In this document: piece after piece, positions 1-8,514 of the stretch
Layout: every line of letters starts with the position of its first letter
Position numbering within the stretch: position 1 is the stretch's first letter
Source of the DNA: Streptomyces sp. Tu6071
GTDB lineage: Bacteria; Actinomycetota; Actinomycetes; Streptomycetales; Streptomycetaceae
Length of the DNA stretch: 64,000 bases
Assembly: GCF_000213055.1 (NCBI RefSeq)
Contig: NZ_CM001165.1
Location: 5,044,945-5,108,944 of the forward strand
Direction of reading: 5' to 3'
Notes under the pieces: model-generated
What the model saw: only the letters and a program-made list of their open reading frames with translations
Told to the model about the DNA's origin: nothing
Databases searched by the model: none
Position numbers and translations under genes: made by a program

Positions 1-1960
1 CGCGGGCACGACGACCCTCAACGGCACGACTCCCGCGGTCCCCGCGGGCGAGACCGTGCAGGTCGCGATCTCCGGTACGTGGAAGGCCACCGACGGCGGC
101 GCGACGCTCACCGCGACCGCCGACGCGACCAACACCGTCACCGAGACCGACGAGAACAACAACACCTTCGCCCGCTCGATCGTCGTCGGGCGCGGCGCCG
201 CCGTCCCGTACACCGAGTACGAGGCCGAGGACGGCAAGTACACCGGCACGCTCCTGACCGCCGACGCGAAGCGCACCTTCGGCCACACCAACTTCGCGAC
301 GGAGTCCAGCGGCCGCAAGTCGGTCCGCCTCAACAGCACGGGCCAGTACGTGGAGTTCACCTCCACGACGCCCACCAACTCGATCGTCGTGCGCAACTCC
401 ATCCCGGACGCCGCGAACGGCGGCGGGCAGAACGCGACCCTGAGCCTCTACGCGAACGGCCAGTTCGTCCGCAAGCTCGACCTCAGCTCGAAGCACTCCT
501 GGCTCTACGGCTCCACGGACGACCCCGAGGGCCTGACCAACACCCCGGGCGGCGACGCGCGCCGGCTCTTCGACGAGGCGAACGCGCTGCTCACGCAGAC
601 GTACCCGGTGGGCACCACGTTCCGCCTCCAGCGCGACGCGGGCGACAACGCGAGCTTCTACATCGTCGACCTCGTCGACCTGGAGCAGGTCGCCCCGGCG
701 AAGTCCAAGCCCGCCGAGTGCGCCTCCATCACCGAGTACGGTGCCGTGCCCAACGACGGCATCGACGACACCGACGCCATCCAGCGCGCCGTCATGGCCG
801 ACCAGAACGGGCAGATCCCCTGCGTCTGGATTCCGGCGGGCCAGTGGCGCCAGGAGCAGAAGATCCTCACCCCCGACCCGCAGCACCGGGGCCAGTACAA
901 CCAGGTCGGCATCAAGAACGTGAAGATCGTGGGCGCCGGGATGTGGCACTCGCAGCTCTACACGCTCACCGAGCCGCAGGACGCGGGCGGCATCAACCAC
1001 CCGCACGAGGGCAACTTCGGCTTCGACATCGACGACAACACGCAGATCTCCGACCTCGCCATCTTCGGCTCGGGACGCATCCGGGGCGGCGACGGCAACG
1101 ACGAGGGCGGCGTCGGCATCAACGGCCGCCTCGGCAAGAACACGAAGATCTCCAACGTGTGGATCGAGCACGCCAACGTCGGCGTCTGGGTCGGCCGCGA
1201 CTACTCCAACATCCCGGAGCTGTGGAACCCGGGCGACGGCCTGGAGTTCAGCGGGATGCGCATCCGCGACACCTACGCGGACGGCATCAACTTCACCAAC
1301 GGCACGCACAACTCGACCGTCTACAACTCGTCCTTCCGCAACACGGGCGACGACTCGCTCGCCGTCTGGTCGAGCAAGTACGTCAAGGACCCCGCGACCG
1401 ACGTCGGCGCGAACAACCACTTCCGCAACAACACGATCCAGCTCCCCTGGCGGGCCAACGGCATCGCGGTGTACGGCGGTTACGGGAACACCATCGAGAA
1501 CAACGTCGTCTCCGACACGATGAACTACCCGGGCATCATGCTCGCCACCGACCACGACCCGATCCCCTTCAGCGGCCAGACGCTCATCGCGGGCAACACG
1601 CTGCACCGCACGGGCGGGGCCTTCTGGAACGAGGACCAGGAGTTCGGCGCCATCACGCTCTTCGCCCAGGGCGCGAGCATCCCCGGCGTCACCATCAGGG
1701 ACACGGACATCCTCGACTCGACGTACGACGGCATCCAGTTCAAGACGGGTGGCGGCACGTACAGCGGGGTGAAGATCTCCAACGTCCGCATCGACAAGTC
1801 GAACAACGGCTCCGGCATCCTCGCGATGAGCGGCGCCCGCGGCGACGCGACCCTCTCGAACGTCACGATCTCCAACTCGCGTGACGGCGACGTACTCGTC
1901 GAGCCGGGCTCGCAGTTCACGATCACCGGCGCCCCGACGAAGGCGGCGGCCAAGCGCTGA
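1..1960 (+). CDS. Secreted GH87-like alpha-1,3-glucanase (mycodextranase-like), 3' part only
   Basis: The frame is open from base 2, so the gene begins before the window; 652 residues are visible. In order they show an Ig-like CARDB-type module (about 1-65), a CBM6/35-like carbohydrate-binding module opening YTEYEAEDG (about 70-225), and a long right-handed beta-helix opening ITEYGAVPNDG (about 235 to the end). The motif TGDDSLAVWS, with another Asp 23 residues earlier in YADGIN, fits the three-Asp active site described for GH87 alpha-1,3-glucanases. The likely role is extracellular attack on fungal alpha-glucan. Another pectate-lyase-fold glycosidase is possible. The signal peptide is outside the window. 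A strong hairpin follows the stop. Confidence 0.7.
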   Translation, partial: AGTTTLNGTTPAVPAGETVQVAISGTWKATDGGATLTATADATNTVTETDENNNTFARSIVVGRGAAVPYTEYEAEDGKYTGTLLTADAKRTFGHTNFATESSGRKSVRLNSTGQYVEFTSTTPTNSIVVRNSIPDAANGGGQNATLSLYANGQFVRKLDLSSKHSWLYGSTDDPEGLTNTPGGDARRLFDEANALLTQTYPVGTTFRLQRDAGDNASFYIVDLVDLEQVAPAKSKPAECASITEYGAVPNDGIDDTDAIQRAVMADQNGQIPCVWIPAGQWRQEQKILTPDPQHRGQYNQVGIKNVKIVGAGMWHSQLYTLTEPQDAGGINHPHEGNFGFDIDDNTQISDLAIFGSGRIRGGDGNDEGGVGINGRLGKNTKISNVWIEHANVGVWVGRDYSNIPELWNPGDGLEFSGMRIRDTYADGINFTNGTHNSTVYNSSFRNTGDDSLAVWSSKYVKDPATDVGANNHFRNNTIQLPWRANGIAVYGGYGNTIENNVVSDTMNYPGIMLATDHDPIPFSGQTLIAGNTLHRTGGAFWNEDQEFGAITLFAQGASIPGVTIRDTDILDSTYDGIQFKTGGGTYSGVKISNVRIDKSNNGSGILAMSGARGDATLSNVTISNSRDGDVLVEPGSQFTITGAPTKAAAKR

Positions 1961-1982
1961 CCCCCACGGGCCGGCACGACCC

Positions 1983-2025
1983 GGGCCCCGCCCGCTCCCT
2001 CCGCGCGAGGGAGCGGGCGGGGCCC
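1983..2025 (+). terminator. Intrinsic terminator-like hairpin after the glucanase
   Basis: A perfect 19-bp stem (1983-2001 with 2007-2025) closes a 5-nt loop 22 nt after the glucanase stop. It isolates the glucanase from oxyR. Confidence 0.8.
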
Positions 2026-2082
2026 TTCGGGGTGATACGGGTCTCTCGTCACGCTTTCCGGTTGATCGCACCGACTCGTTAG

Positions 2083-2114
2083 GATCGGGGGACAGTGATC
2101 GGGGGAGCCGATCA
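2083..2114. promoter_or_regulatory. Dyad and direct repeat upstream of oxyR
   Basis: TGATCGG-GGGAG-CCGATCA (2096-2114) is a perfect 7-5-7 dyad. The 10-mer GATCGGGGGA occurs at 2083 and again at 2097. A TAGGAT hexamer (2080-2085) could be the -10. A regulator site, perhaps OxyR itself, is a reasonable guess. Confidence 0.4.
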
Positions 2115-2159
2115 ATCACCACAGCCGCCAGTACGGGTCTTCTTCCACGTGAGTCTTTC

Positions 2160-3122
2160 GTGAGTACGGAACATGTCCTCGCCGCCGACAGCCGCGCGCG
2201 CCAGCCCACCCTCGCCCAGTTGCGGGCCTTCGCCGCCGTCGCCGAGCACCTGCACTTCCGGCAGGCCGCCGCCGTCCTCGGCATGAGCCAGCCCGCCCTC
2301 TCCGGCGCGGTCTCCGCCCTGGAGGAGGTCCTCGGGGTCACGCTCGTCGAGCGGACCACGCGCAAGGTGCTGCTCTCGCCTGCCGGGGAACGGCTCGCGG
2401 TACGGGCCAGAGGCGTGCTCGCCGAGGTCGCGGGGCTCCTGGAGGAGGCCGAGACGCTGCGGGCGCCCTTCACGGGCACGCTGCGGCTCGGAGTGATCCC
2501 GACCGTCGCCCCGTACCTGCTCCCCACCGTCCTCGACGTGTGCGCGCGCCGCTACCCGGACCTCGCGCTCGAAGTGCACGAGGAGCAGACCGCCGCGCTC
2601 AGCGACGGACTCGCCGCCGGGCGGCTCGACCTGCTGCTCCTCGCGCTGCCGCTCTCGACGCCCGGCTTCACCGAGATCCCCCTCTTCGACGAGGACTTCG
2701 TGCTCGTCACCCCGCTCGGGCACTGGCTCGGCGGCCGGGAGGGGCTGCCGCGCGAGGTGCTCACCGAGCTGCCGCTCCTGCTGCTCGCGGAGGGGCACTG
2801 CCTGCGCGACCAGGCGCTCGACGTGTGCAGGGACGCGGGCCGCGGCGACGCGAAGGCCGTGACGACGACGGCCGCGGGGCTGTCGACGCTCGTCCAGCTC
2901 GTGGCCGGAGGGCTCGGGGTGACGCTCCTGCCGAGGACCGCCGTGCCGCTGGAGACCGGACGCAACCCCCGCCTCGACACGGGGTACTTCGCCGGACCGG
3001 CGCCCTGCCGCCGCATCGGGCTCGTCCTGCGGGACGGCTCCGCGCGGGCCGGTCAGATGGCGGAGCTGGGCGAGGAACTGCGGCGCGCCTTCGAGGGACT
3101 GCCGGTACGGGCGGCGGGCTGA
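2160..3122 (+). CDS. oxyR: Hydrogen-peroxide-sensing LysR-type regulator OxyR
   Basis: A 320-residue LysR-type regulator. The N-terminal winged HTH reads LAQLRAFAAVAEHLHFR followed by MSQPALSGAVSALE; the effector domain runs from about residue 100. Two Cys in EGHCLRDQALDVC (C214 and C223, nine apart) match the redox pair C199/C208 of E. coli OxyR, which forms a disulfide with peroxide and switches on peroxide defence. The GTG start at 2160 is chosen because the HTH begins about 17 residues later; upstream sequence in frame is not LysR-like. In S. coelicolor oxyR is divergent from ahpCD, but here the upstream gene is a co-directional glucanase and no ahpC or ahpD is in view. Confidence 0.92.
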   Translation: MSTEHVLAADSRARQPTLAQLRAFAAVAEHLHFRQAAAVLGMSQPALSGAVSALEEVLGVTLVERTTRKVLLSPAGERLAVRARGVLAEVAGLLEEAETLRAPFTGTLRLGVIPTVAPYLLPTVLDVCARRYPDLALEVHEEQTAALSDGLAAGRLDLLLLALPLSTPGFTEIPLFDEDFVLVTPLGHWLGGREGLPREVLTELPLLLLAEGHCLRDQALDVCRDAGRGDAKAVTTTAAGLSTLVQLVAGGLGVTLLPRTAVPLETGRNPRLDTGYFAGPAPCRRIGLVLRDGSARAGQMAELGEELRRAFEGLPVRAAG

Positions 3123-3234
3123 GGTCCAGGGCGGTCGCCAGGACGGGCGGTGGGCTGAGGCCCTGACCAGCCCTGCGTCCCGACCGGCCCGCATACCGAC
3201 CGCCTCTGCGCCCCGACCGCCCCCCGGCCGGTCC

Positions 3235-4245
3235 CTACGCCCCGACCGAGCCGCTCGTCACCGGGATGTCCGGCCACACCTCGCGCTCCAGGCGCCTGCG
3301 CTCCGCCCGGGTGCGGGTCGCCGCCTGCTGGTCGGCCATGCTGCCGTCCAGGGCCGGGGCCGCGTGGACGGCGCGGGCCGTACGGGTACGGGCACGGGCA
3401 CGTTCCGTCCGCGAGGAGGACGCCTCGCGCGAGGGCCCCGCGTCCACCGGGACGGACTCGCCGCCCGACGCCGGGACGCCCGTCTTGTCCGCGGCCTGCT
3501 GGAAGAAGCGCAGCAGCTCCACGGGGAACGGCATGACGAGCGTGCTGTTCTTCTCCGCCGCCACGTCCACCACCGTCTGCAACAGCCTGAGCTGGAGCGC
3601 GCCCGGTGTGTCGGCCATCGTGTGCGCCGCCGAGGTGAGCTTGCGCGCCGCCTGGGCCTCGCCGTCCGCCGCGATGACCCGCGCACGCCGCTCGCGCTCA
3701 GCCTCGGCCTGCTTCGACATGGATCGCATCATGTCCTGCGGCAGCGCGATGTCCTTGATCTCGACGCGCTCGACCCGTACCCCCCAGGGGTCCTCGGTCG
3801 GCGCGTCCATCACGGTGCGCAGTTCGGCGTTGATGCGGTCGCGGTCCGAGAGCAGCGTGTCGAGGTCGGCACGCCCGATGACGGAGCGCAAGGAGGTCTG
3901 CGCGATCTGTGAGACCGCGGAGGGATAGTCGCTCACGTTGACGAGCGCCTTGACCGGGTCGATGACGCGGAAGTAGACCACGGCGTCGACCGTGACGGTC
4001 ACGTTGTCGTTGGTGATGGCGCCCTGCGGCGAGACGCCGAGCACCTCGGTCTGGATGGAGACCCGTTCCATGTGGTCGCCGACGGGCCGGATGAGGCGCA
4101 GCCCCGGCTGTCTGATGTGCGGCAGCAGGCGGCCGAAACGGAAGACGACCCCGCGCTGGTACTGCTGCACGTTGCGCACGCTCAGCCCCAGCAGGATCAC
4201 CACGAGGAGCGCCACCAGGACGATGGCGATGACGAGTCCGGTCAT
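3235..4245 (-). CDS. Slipin/stomatin-like SPFH membrane protein
   Basis: A 336-residue SPFH (band 7) protein. One N-terminal hydrophobic segment (about residues 3-25) is followed by the stomatin-type stretch VRNVQQYQRGVVFRFGR and the SPFH core to about 240, including MSKQAEAERERRARVIAADG, the usual coiled-coil end of slipins. The last 80 residues are charged, Arg-rich and probably disordered. Slipins scaffold membrane microdomains and often work with NfeD proteases; no nfeD is nearby. The ATG at 4245 was preferred (GGGG stretch 9 nt upstream); in-frame ATG 4272 and GTG 4293 are possible but lie close to the hairpin at 4298-4343. Confidence 0.85.
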   Translation of the reverse strand: MTGLVIAIVLVALLVVILLGLSVRNVQQYQRGVVFRFGRLLPHIRQPGLRLIRPVGDHMERVSIQTEVLGVSPQGAITNDNVTVTVDAVVYFRVIDPVKALVNVSDYPSAVSQIAQTSLRSVIGRADLDTLLSDRDRINAELRTVMDAPTEDPWGVRVERVEIKDIALPQDMMRSMSKQAEAERERRARVIAADGEAQAARKLTSAAHTMADTPGALQLRLLQTVVDVAAEKNSTLVMPFPVELLRFFQQAADKTGVPASGGESVPVDAGPSREASSSRTERARARTRTARAVHAAPALDGSMADQQAATRTRAERRRLEREVWPDIPVTSGSVGA

Positions 4246-4297
4246 GAGTACCAACCCCAGGGCACGAGACATGGGTGTGCCCGCACGTCCCACGGTA

Positions 4298-4343
4298 GGA
4301 CTGTTCCGGTACGGGCGCGAACGGCCGCGTACCGGAACAGTCC
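4298..4343 (-). terminator. Hairpin downstream of the ABC permease operon
   Basis: A perfect 16-bp stem (4298-4313 with 4328-4343) with a 14-nt loop, about 30 nt after the permease stop on the minus strand. It separates the ABC operon from the slipin gene. Confidence 0.65.
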
Positions 4344-4374
4344 GGGCGGGAATCGCCCCCCAGGGGGCTTCCGG

Positions 4375-6831
4375 CTACTCCGTGCGCAGCCCCGTCGCCC
4401 GCATCGTGCGGTGCAGCGCCGGGAGCGTCAGGAGCGTCACGAGGAGCATCGTGCCCGCGCCCGCCGCGACGAGCGGCAGGAAGACGAACCAGTCGACGAC
4501 GTGCTTGTTGATGAGCCGCACCAGCGTCCAGCCGAGCGCGAGCCCGCCCGCCGTCGCGACGCACAGCCCCAGCACGACCGGGATCGCCGTCTGCCACAGC
4601 AGGGACCAGGCGAGCGAGGAGCGCCTCGTGCCGAAGGCCGCGAGCGCCGCGAGCAGCCGCTTGCGCTCCCGCAGTTGTTCCAGCAGCGAGACGAGGAGCG
4701 AGGCGCCGATGAGGAGCGTCGTCATGATCGCGCCGGCCGCGAGACCGTGCCGCACGCTCGTGTACGTCGAGTCGCGGTGCGAGCTGGTGTACGCCCACAT
4801 CCGCAGGCTCGGATCGACGGCCATGACCGCGTTGCGCGCCTGGTCGATCGCCAGCGGGTCGTCCGCGGCGGTCTTGACGCGCAGGTTGGTCGAACCGCCG
4901 CCCTTGCCGAGGATGTTCGCGTCGATGGCGCCCGGGGTGATGAGGAGGCCGGAGCCGTCGTCGCCCTCGGGGGTGCGGATGCCCTTCACGTCCCTGACGC
5001 CCTGCGGGACCCGCCACAGCCTGCCCCGCTTCGTGTCCGGGGCGACGTCGATCTCGTGCCCGTCGCGGGCCACCTGCCACGTCTGGGTGTTGATGTCCTT
5101 GTCCCACTCCTCGCGGACCGTCTGACGGGCCCGGAAGACGTCGCCGTCCTCGCAGGAGGGGAGCTTCGCCTTCTCGCGCAGCGTCGCGCAGTCGCCGACC
5201 GTGATCCACACCGTGAGCGGCTCGCCGTCCTTGTCGAGCTTCCGCCCGGGACGCGGGGTCTGTGCGTACCCGGTGATCTCCGCCGTGACGCGGCTCACGC
5301 CGGGCGCCTTCACGGCCGCCGCGCGCAAGCGCTCGGCGAGCTTCCAGTCGGTGATGTCGCTGGACACCCCGAGGGTCGCACGGGTCGGGTCCTGGCCGGT
5401 CATCTTGTCGAAGTCGTCGCCGACCGAGCTGACCATCATCTGGAGCGCGATCGCCCCCGCCACGGCCACCGTGATCCCGCCGACCGCGCGGGCCGCCGTA
5501 CCGCCGCTGAGCTGGAGCCTGCGCACGGCGAGCTGCCAGGGCACCGAGCCGCCGTGCAGCCGCCGTACGACGAACTCGACGAGCCAGGGCAGCAGCGTCG
5601 CGAGCCCGATGAGCGTGAGCGAGGCACCGCCCGCGAGACGGTAGGGGTCGATGCTCTGCGCCTCGCGCTCGGCGGGCGTCGCGCGCAGCCGCTCGTCGGA
5701 CAGGAGCAGCGCGAGCCCCACGAGCGTGAGGAGCAGCCGCCACCACACCCGGCGCCTGCGGGGCGCGGACTCCCGGAAGACGCCCAGCGGTTCGATGCTC
5801 ACCGCGCGCAGCGAGAAGAGCGTCACGGCGACCGCGCACACGGGCACGGCGAGCGCGACGAGCGCGGCGATCCCGGGCACGGGCGTGATGTCGTGGGGGA
5901 AGGCGCTGGTGCGCGTGATGCTCACGTACGGGGCGAACTGCCGCCCCACGAGGAGGAACACCACCCCCAGCACGAGCCCGAGCACCGCGGCGGCGAGCGC
6001 CTCGCCCGCCGCGATCCTGCGCGTACCGGCCGCGTCCGAGCCGACCAGGCGCAGCGCGGCGAGCCTGCGGTCGCGCCGCTCGCCGCCGAAGCGCACGGCG
6101 GTCCCGATGAAGAGCACGACGGGGATGAGCAGCACGACGCAGATCATGACGATCAGGGCGACGAGCAGCGGGTCCACCTCGTCGTGCAGATTGAGCCGCT
6201 TGCCCCAGCCGTTCCCGTACCCCAGGTCGCTGTGCGGCTTCGTCGCGAGGTCGCCCGGGTTCCCGTAGAAGTACAGCTCGCTCGGCTCGTCGAGGCCGCT
6301 CCCGCCGATCGTCCCGGCTTCCTTGTACGGGGCGAAGCGGGCCTTCAGGACGGCGTCCCCCGAGCCGTGGAGCCGGTCGTGCAGCGCGGGCGAGACGAAC
6401 ATCTCGCCGGCCTTCGGGAAGCGGTCGAGTCCGGGCGGCAGGCTCGCCTCCTTGCCCTGCGCGGCGACCAGGAAGCCGCCGATCGTGACGTCCTGGTACT
6501 CGCTGGAGCCGTCCGAGATCAGGAAGGCGCGCGGCGACTTCTTCGCCGCGGCGGCCGAGAGCTTCGTCGGGCGGCGGTCGTCGAGGCGCTGGTCCTTGTT
6601 GGCGAGGAAGGTCGGCACCGAGGCGGCGACGAGGAGGAGCAGCACGCCGAGGCCGATGCCGACCGCCGTGAGCGTCGTGCGCGTCCAGCCCTCACGGCCC
6701 CCCGAGAGGGCGAAGCGCACGCCGAGCAGCAGGTCGCGCGCCCAGGTGGCGAGGCGGCCCGTGGAGGTGGGCGCGGGCGGGGGCGGGGGAGCGGCGCCCG
6801 TGTGCTTGTCGAGCGCGAGGGAGCTGCTCAT
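4375..6831 (-). CDS. FtsX-family ABC transporter permease
   Basis: An 818-residue integral membrane protein of the MacB/FtsX permease type. There is a Pro-rich cytoplasmic start, a first TM near residues 55-75 (LTAVGIGLGVLLLLVAA), a large extracytoplasmic domain, a TM block near 220-350, a second TM block near 370-480, another external domain, and three TM segments at the C-terminus. This duplicated 4+4-like layout is common in actinobacterial efflux permeases. It is the last gene of a padR-ATPase-permease operon: its ATG overlaps the ATPase stop by 4 bp. It probably exports a lipophilic compound or peptide; the substrate cannot be read from sequence. Confidence 0.9.
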   Translation of the reverse strand: MSSSLALDKHTGAAPPPPPAPTSTGRLATWARDLLLGVRFALSGGREGWTRTTLTAVGIGLGVLLLLVAASVPTFLANKDQRLDDRRPTKLSAAAAKKSPRAFLISDGSSEYQDVTIGGFLVAAQGKEASLPPGLDRFPKAGEMFVSPALHDRLHGSGDAVLKARFAPYKEAGTIGGSGLDEPSELYFYGNPGDLATKPHSDLGYGNGWGKRLNLHDEVDPLLVALIVMICVVLLIPVVLFIGTAVRFGGERRDRRLAALRLVGSDAAGTRRIAAGEALAAAVLGLVLGVVFLLVGRQFAPYVSITRTSAFPHDITPVPGIAALVALAVPVCAVAVTLFSLRAVSIEPLGVFRESAPRRRRVWWRLLLTLVGLALLLSDERLRATPAEREAQSIDPYRLAGGASLTLIGLATLLPWLVEFVVRRLHGGSVPWQLAVRRLQLSGGTAARAVGGITVAVAGAIALQMMVSSVGDDFDKMTGQDPTRATLGVSSDITDWKLAERLRAAAVKAPGVSRVTAEITGYAQTPRPGRKLDKDGEPLTVWITVGDCATLREKAKLPSCEDGDVFRARQTVREEWDKDINTQTWQVARDGHEIDVAPDTKRGRLWRVPQGVRDVKGIRTPEGDDGSGLLITPGAIDANILGKGGGSTNLRVKTAADDPLAIDQARNAVMAVDPSLRMWAYTSSHRDSTYTSVRHGLAAGAIMTTLLIGASLLVSLLEQLRERKRLLAALAAFGTRRSSLAWSLLWQTAIPVVLGLCVATAGGLALGWTLVRLINKHVVDWFVFLPLVAAGAGTMLLVTLLTLPALHRTMRATGLRTE

Positions 6832-7514
6832 ACGAGACGCTCCATGTCCCGGGAGCGGCCGTCCCGTACGACGACCTCGCGGTCCGAGTACGCCGCGACG
6901 CGGGCCTCGTGCGTGACGAGGACGACGGCGGCGTTGGTCCCCCGCGCGGCCTCGGTGAGCAGTTCCATGACGCGCTCGCCGTTGAGCGAGTCGAGCGCCC
7001 CCGTCGGCTCGTCGGCGAAGACGACGCGCGGCGCGGTGACGAGCGCGCGGGCCACCGCGACGCGCTGCCCCTGGCCGCCGGAGACCTCCCCGGGCCGCTT
7101 CGCGGCGAGGTCCTCGACCTCCAGGCGCTCCATCCAGGCGTACGCGGCCTTCTCGGCCTCCTTGCGCTTGACGCCGTTGAGGCGCAGCGGCAGCGCCACG
7201 TTCTCGACGCAGCTCAGCTCGGGCACGAGCTGGCCGAACTGGAAGACGAAGCCGAAGTCGCTGCGGCGCAGGGCGCTGCGGCGGCTCTCGGGGAGCGCGC
7301 TCAGCTCGGTGCCGTTGTAGTGGATCGCGCCCTCGTCGGGCGGGACGATTCCCGCGAGGCAGTGCAGGAGCGTGGACTTGCCGGAGCCGGAGGGGCCCAT
7401 GATGGCGACGACCTCGCCCGCGTGGATGGAGAACTCGGCTCCGTCGAGCGCGTTCGTGGCGCCGTAGGACTTGCGCAGTCCCTCGGCGGAGAGCAGGGAG
7501 CCCGAGGGGATCAT
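6828..7514 (-). CDS. ABC transporter ATP-binding protein (LolD/MacB type)
   Basis: A 228-residue ATPase subunit. Walker A is GPSGSGKST, the Q-loop region is FGFVFQFGQLVPELS, the signature is VSGGQGQRVAVARAL, Walker B is VVFADEPTGALDS, and the switch His is in VLVTHE. The signature has GQGQR where many relatives have GQQQR. The length and the EPTGALD motif are typical of the LolD/MacB/FtsE class that partners FtsX-type permeases, matching the next gene. ATG at 7514 overlaps the padR stop by 4 bp and the stop overlaps the permease ATG by 4 bp, so translation is coupled. Control is presumably by the PadR encoded first in the operon. Confidence 0.95.
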   Translation of the reverse strand: MIPSGSLLSAEGLRKSYGATNALDGAEFSIHAGEVVAIMGPSGSGKSTLLHCLAGIVPPDEGAIHYNGTELSALPESRRSALRRSDFGFVFQFGQLVPELSCVENVALPLRLNGVKRKEAEKAAYAWMERLEVEDLAAKRPGEVSGGQGQRVAVARALVTAPRVVFADEPTGALDSLNGERVMELLTEAARGTNAAVVLVTHEARVAAYSDREVVVRDGRSRDMERLV

Positions 7515-8035
7515 CCGTTCACTTCCTTGGCGAGCTTGCCGAGCCTGGCGGTCGCCAGCTCCAGCCAGCGCAGATCGGCTTCGAGGTGGAAAAGGGCGTG
7601 GTCGCAGATGAGCTGGTCGGCGAAGTCGCCCTTCCGTTTGCGTTCGGTGAGCGAGCGCATCAGGCGCAGGTGCTCGGCGCGCTGCACGTCCATGACGTCG
7701 TGCGCGTCGCGCCGGGTGAGCAGCGCGAGGACGACCTTCGTGTACAGCGTCGACTGGAGGTACGGCTCGGGCTTCTCGGGTGTCGCGAGCCACTGGGCGA
7801 CGTCGGTGATCCCGGCGTCCGTGATCGCGTACCGCTTGCGCTCGGGGCCTTCGCCCGCCTCTATCCCGTCGACCTCGACGAGGCCGTTCTTCAGGAGACG
7901 GGACATGGTCGAGTAGACCTGACCGTAGTGCAGCGGCTTGTCGTGCCCGAACTTCTCGTCGAAGGCGCGCTTGAGGTCGTACCCGTGGCGTGGCCCCGTT
8001 TCGAGGAGGCCGAGGAGTGTGTGACCGATGGACAT
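7511..8035 (-). CDS. PadR-family transcriptional regulator of the ABC operon
   Basis: A 174-residue PadR regulator. The N-terminal winged helix includes LLGLLETGPRHGYDLKRAF and HYGQVYSTMSRLLKNGLVE; the C-terminal dimerisation helices run from about residue 95. PadR proteins commonly repress a linked exporter and are released by its substrate. The gene opens a three-gene operon with the ATPase and permease. The ATG lies only 7 nt after a TATAGT -10 hexamer, so the mRNA is probably leaderless. A dyad spans that promoter, implying autoregulation. Confidence 0.9.
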   Translation of the reverse strand: MSIGHTLLGLLETGPRHGYDLKRAFDEKFGHDKPLHYGQVYSTMSRLLKNGLVEVDGIEAGEGPERKRYAITDAGITDVAQWLATPEKPEPYLQSTLYTKVVLALLTRRDAHDVMDVQRAEHLRLMRSLTERKRKGDFADQLICDHALFHLEADLRWLELATARLGKLAKEVNG

Positions 8036-8041
8036 GGCGAG

Positions 8042-8075
8042 GACTATACACGGGGGGTATACGCGGGGTGTATAG
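8042..8075 (-). promoter_or_regulatory. Leaderless padR promoter overlapped by a palindromic operator
   Basis: CTATACA (8044-8050) and TGTATAG (8069-8075) are a perfect inverted pair, and a central GTATAC (8057-8062) shares the same centre of symmetry (8059.5). On the minus strand the -10 is TATAGT (8048-8043), 7 nt before the padR ATG. A repressor bound here would cover the -10. Confidence 0.7.
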
Positions 8076-8131
8076 CCGTCCGGAAGAAGGGCCGGACCCC
8101 GGGGGCCCGGCCCGTGACCTGCGGTTCTGCC

Positions 8132-8419
8132 TCAGTCGCGCTCTTCCGGCGCACCGTCCGCCCGCCCCGGCGGCCTTCCCCTGCGCGGGATCGGGGCCGC
8201 CGAGGAAGGCAGCCGGCCCGCCTCGGCGAGGGCGCGGCGGAGCAGGTACTCGATCTGCGCGTTGCTGCTGCGCAGCTCGTCGGCCGCCCAGCGGGCGAGG
8301 GCGTCGTGCACCTTCGGGTCGAGCCGCAGGAGGACCTGTTTACGGGCCGGACGCCCCGCCCGCCGCGGACCCGGCCGCTCTCCGGAGGCGGACCCCTCGT
8401 CCGCCGCGCTGTCGTTCAT
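8132..8419 (-). CDS. Small ribbon-helix-helix (Arc-type) DNA-binding protein
   Basis: A 95-residue protein. The central part [20 protein letters not shown] followed by [20 protein letters not shown] fits the Arc/CopG ribbon-helix-helix fold: one beta-strand and two helices, acting as a DNA-binding dimer. Both ends are charged and low in complexity. It lies 95 bp downstream of an SPFH gene on the same strand, so the two may be co-transcribed. The linking segment 8440-8510 has short imperfect repeats of CCGTCCGGCTG and GATCAGGCTGTGT. It may be an antitoxin-type regulator, but no toxin is adjacent. Function unknown. Confidence 0.75.
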   Translation of the reverse strand: MNDSAADEGSASGERPGPRRAGRPARKQVLLRLDPKVHDALARWAADELRSSNAQIEYLLRRALAEAGRLPSSAAPIPRRGRPPGRADGAPEERD

Positions 8420-8514
8420 CGCCGCCTCGCCCCTCGACCGTGCCGTCCGGCTGCGCCCGTCCGGCTGTGTTGATCAGGCTGTGTGGATCAGGCTGTCTTG
8501 TCAGGCCGTGTCGG

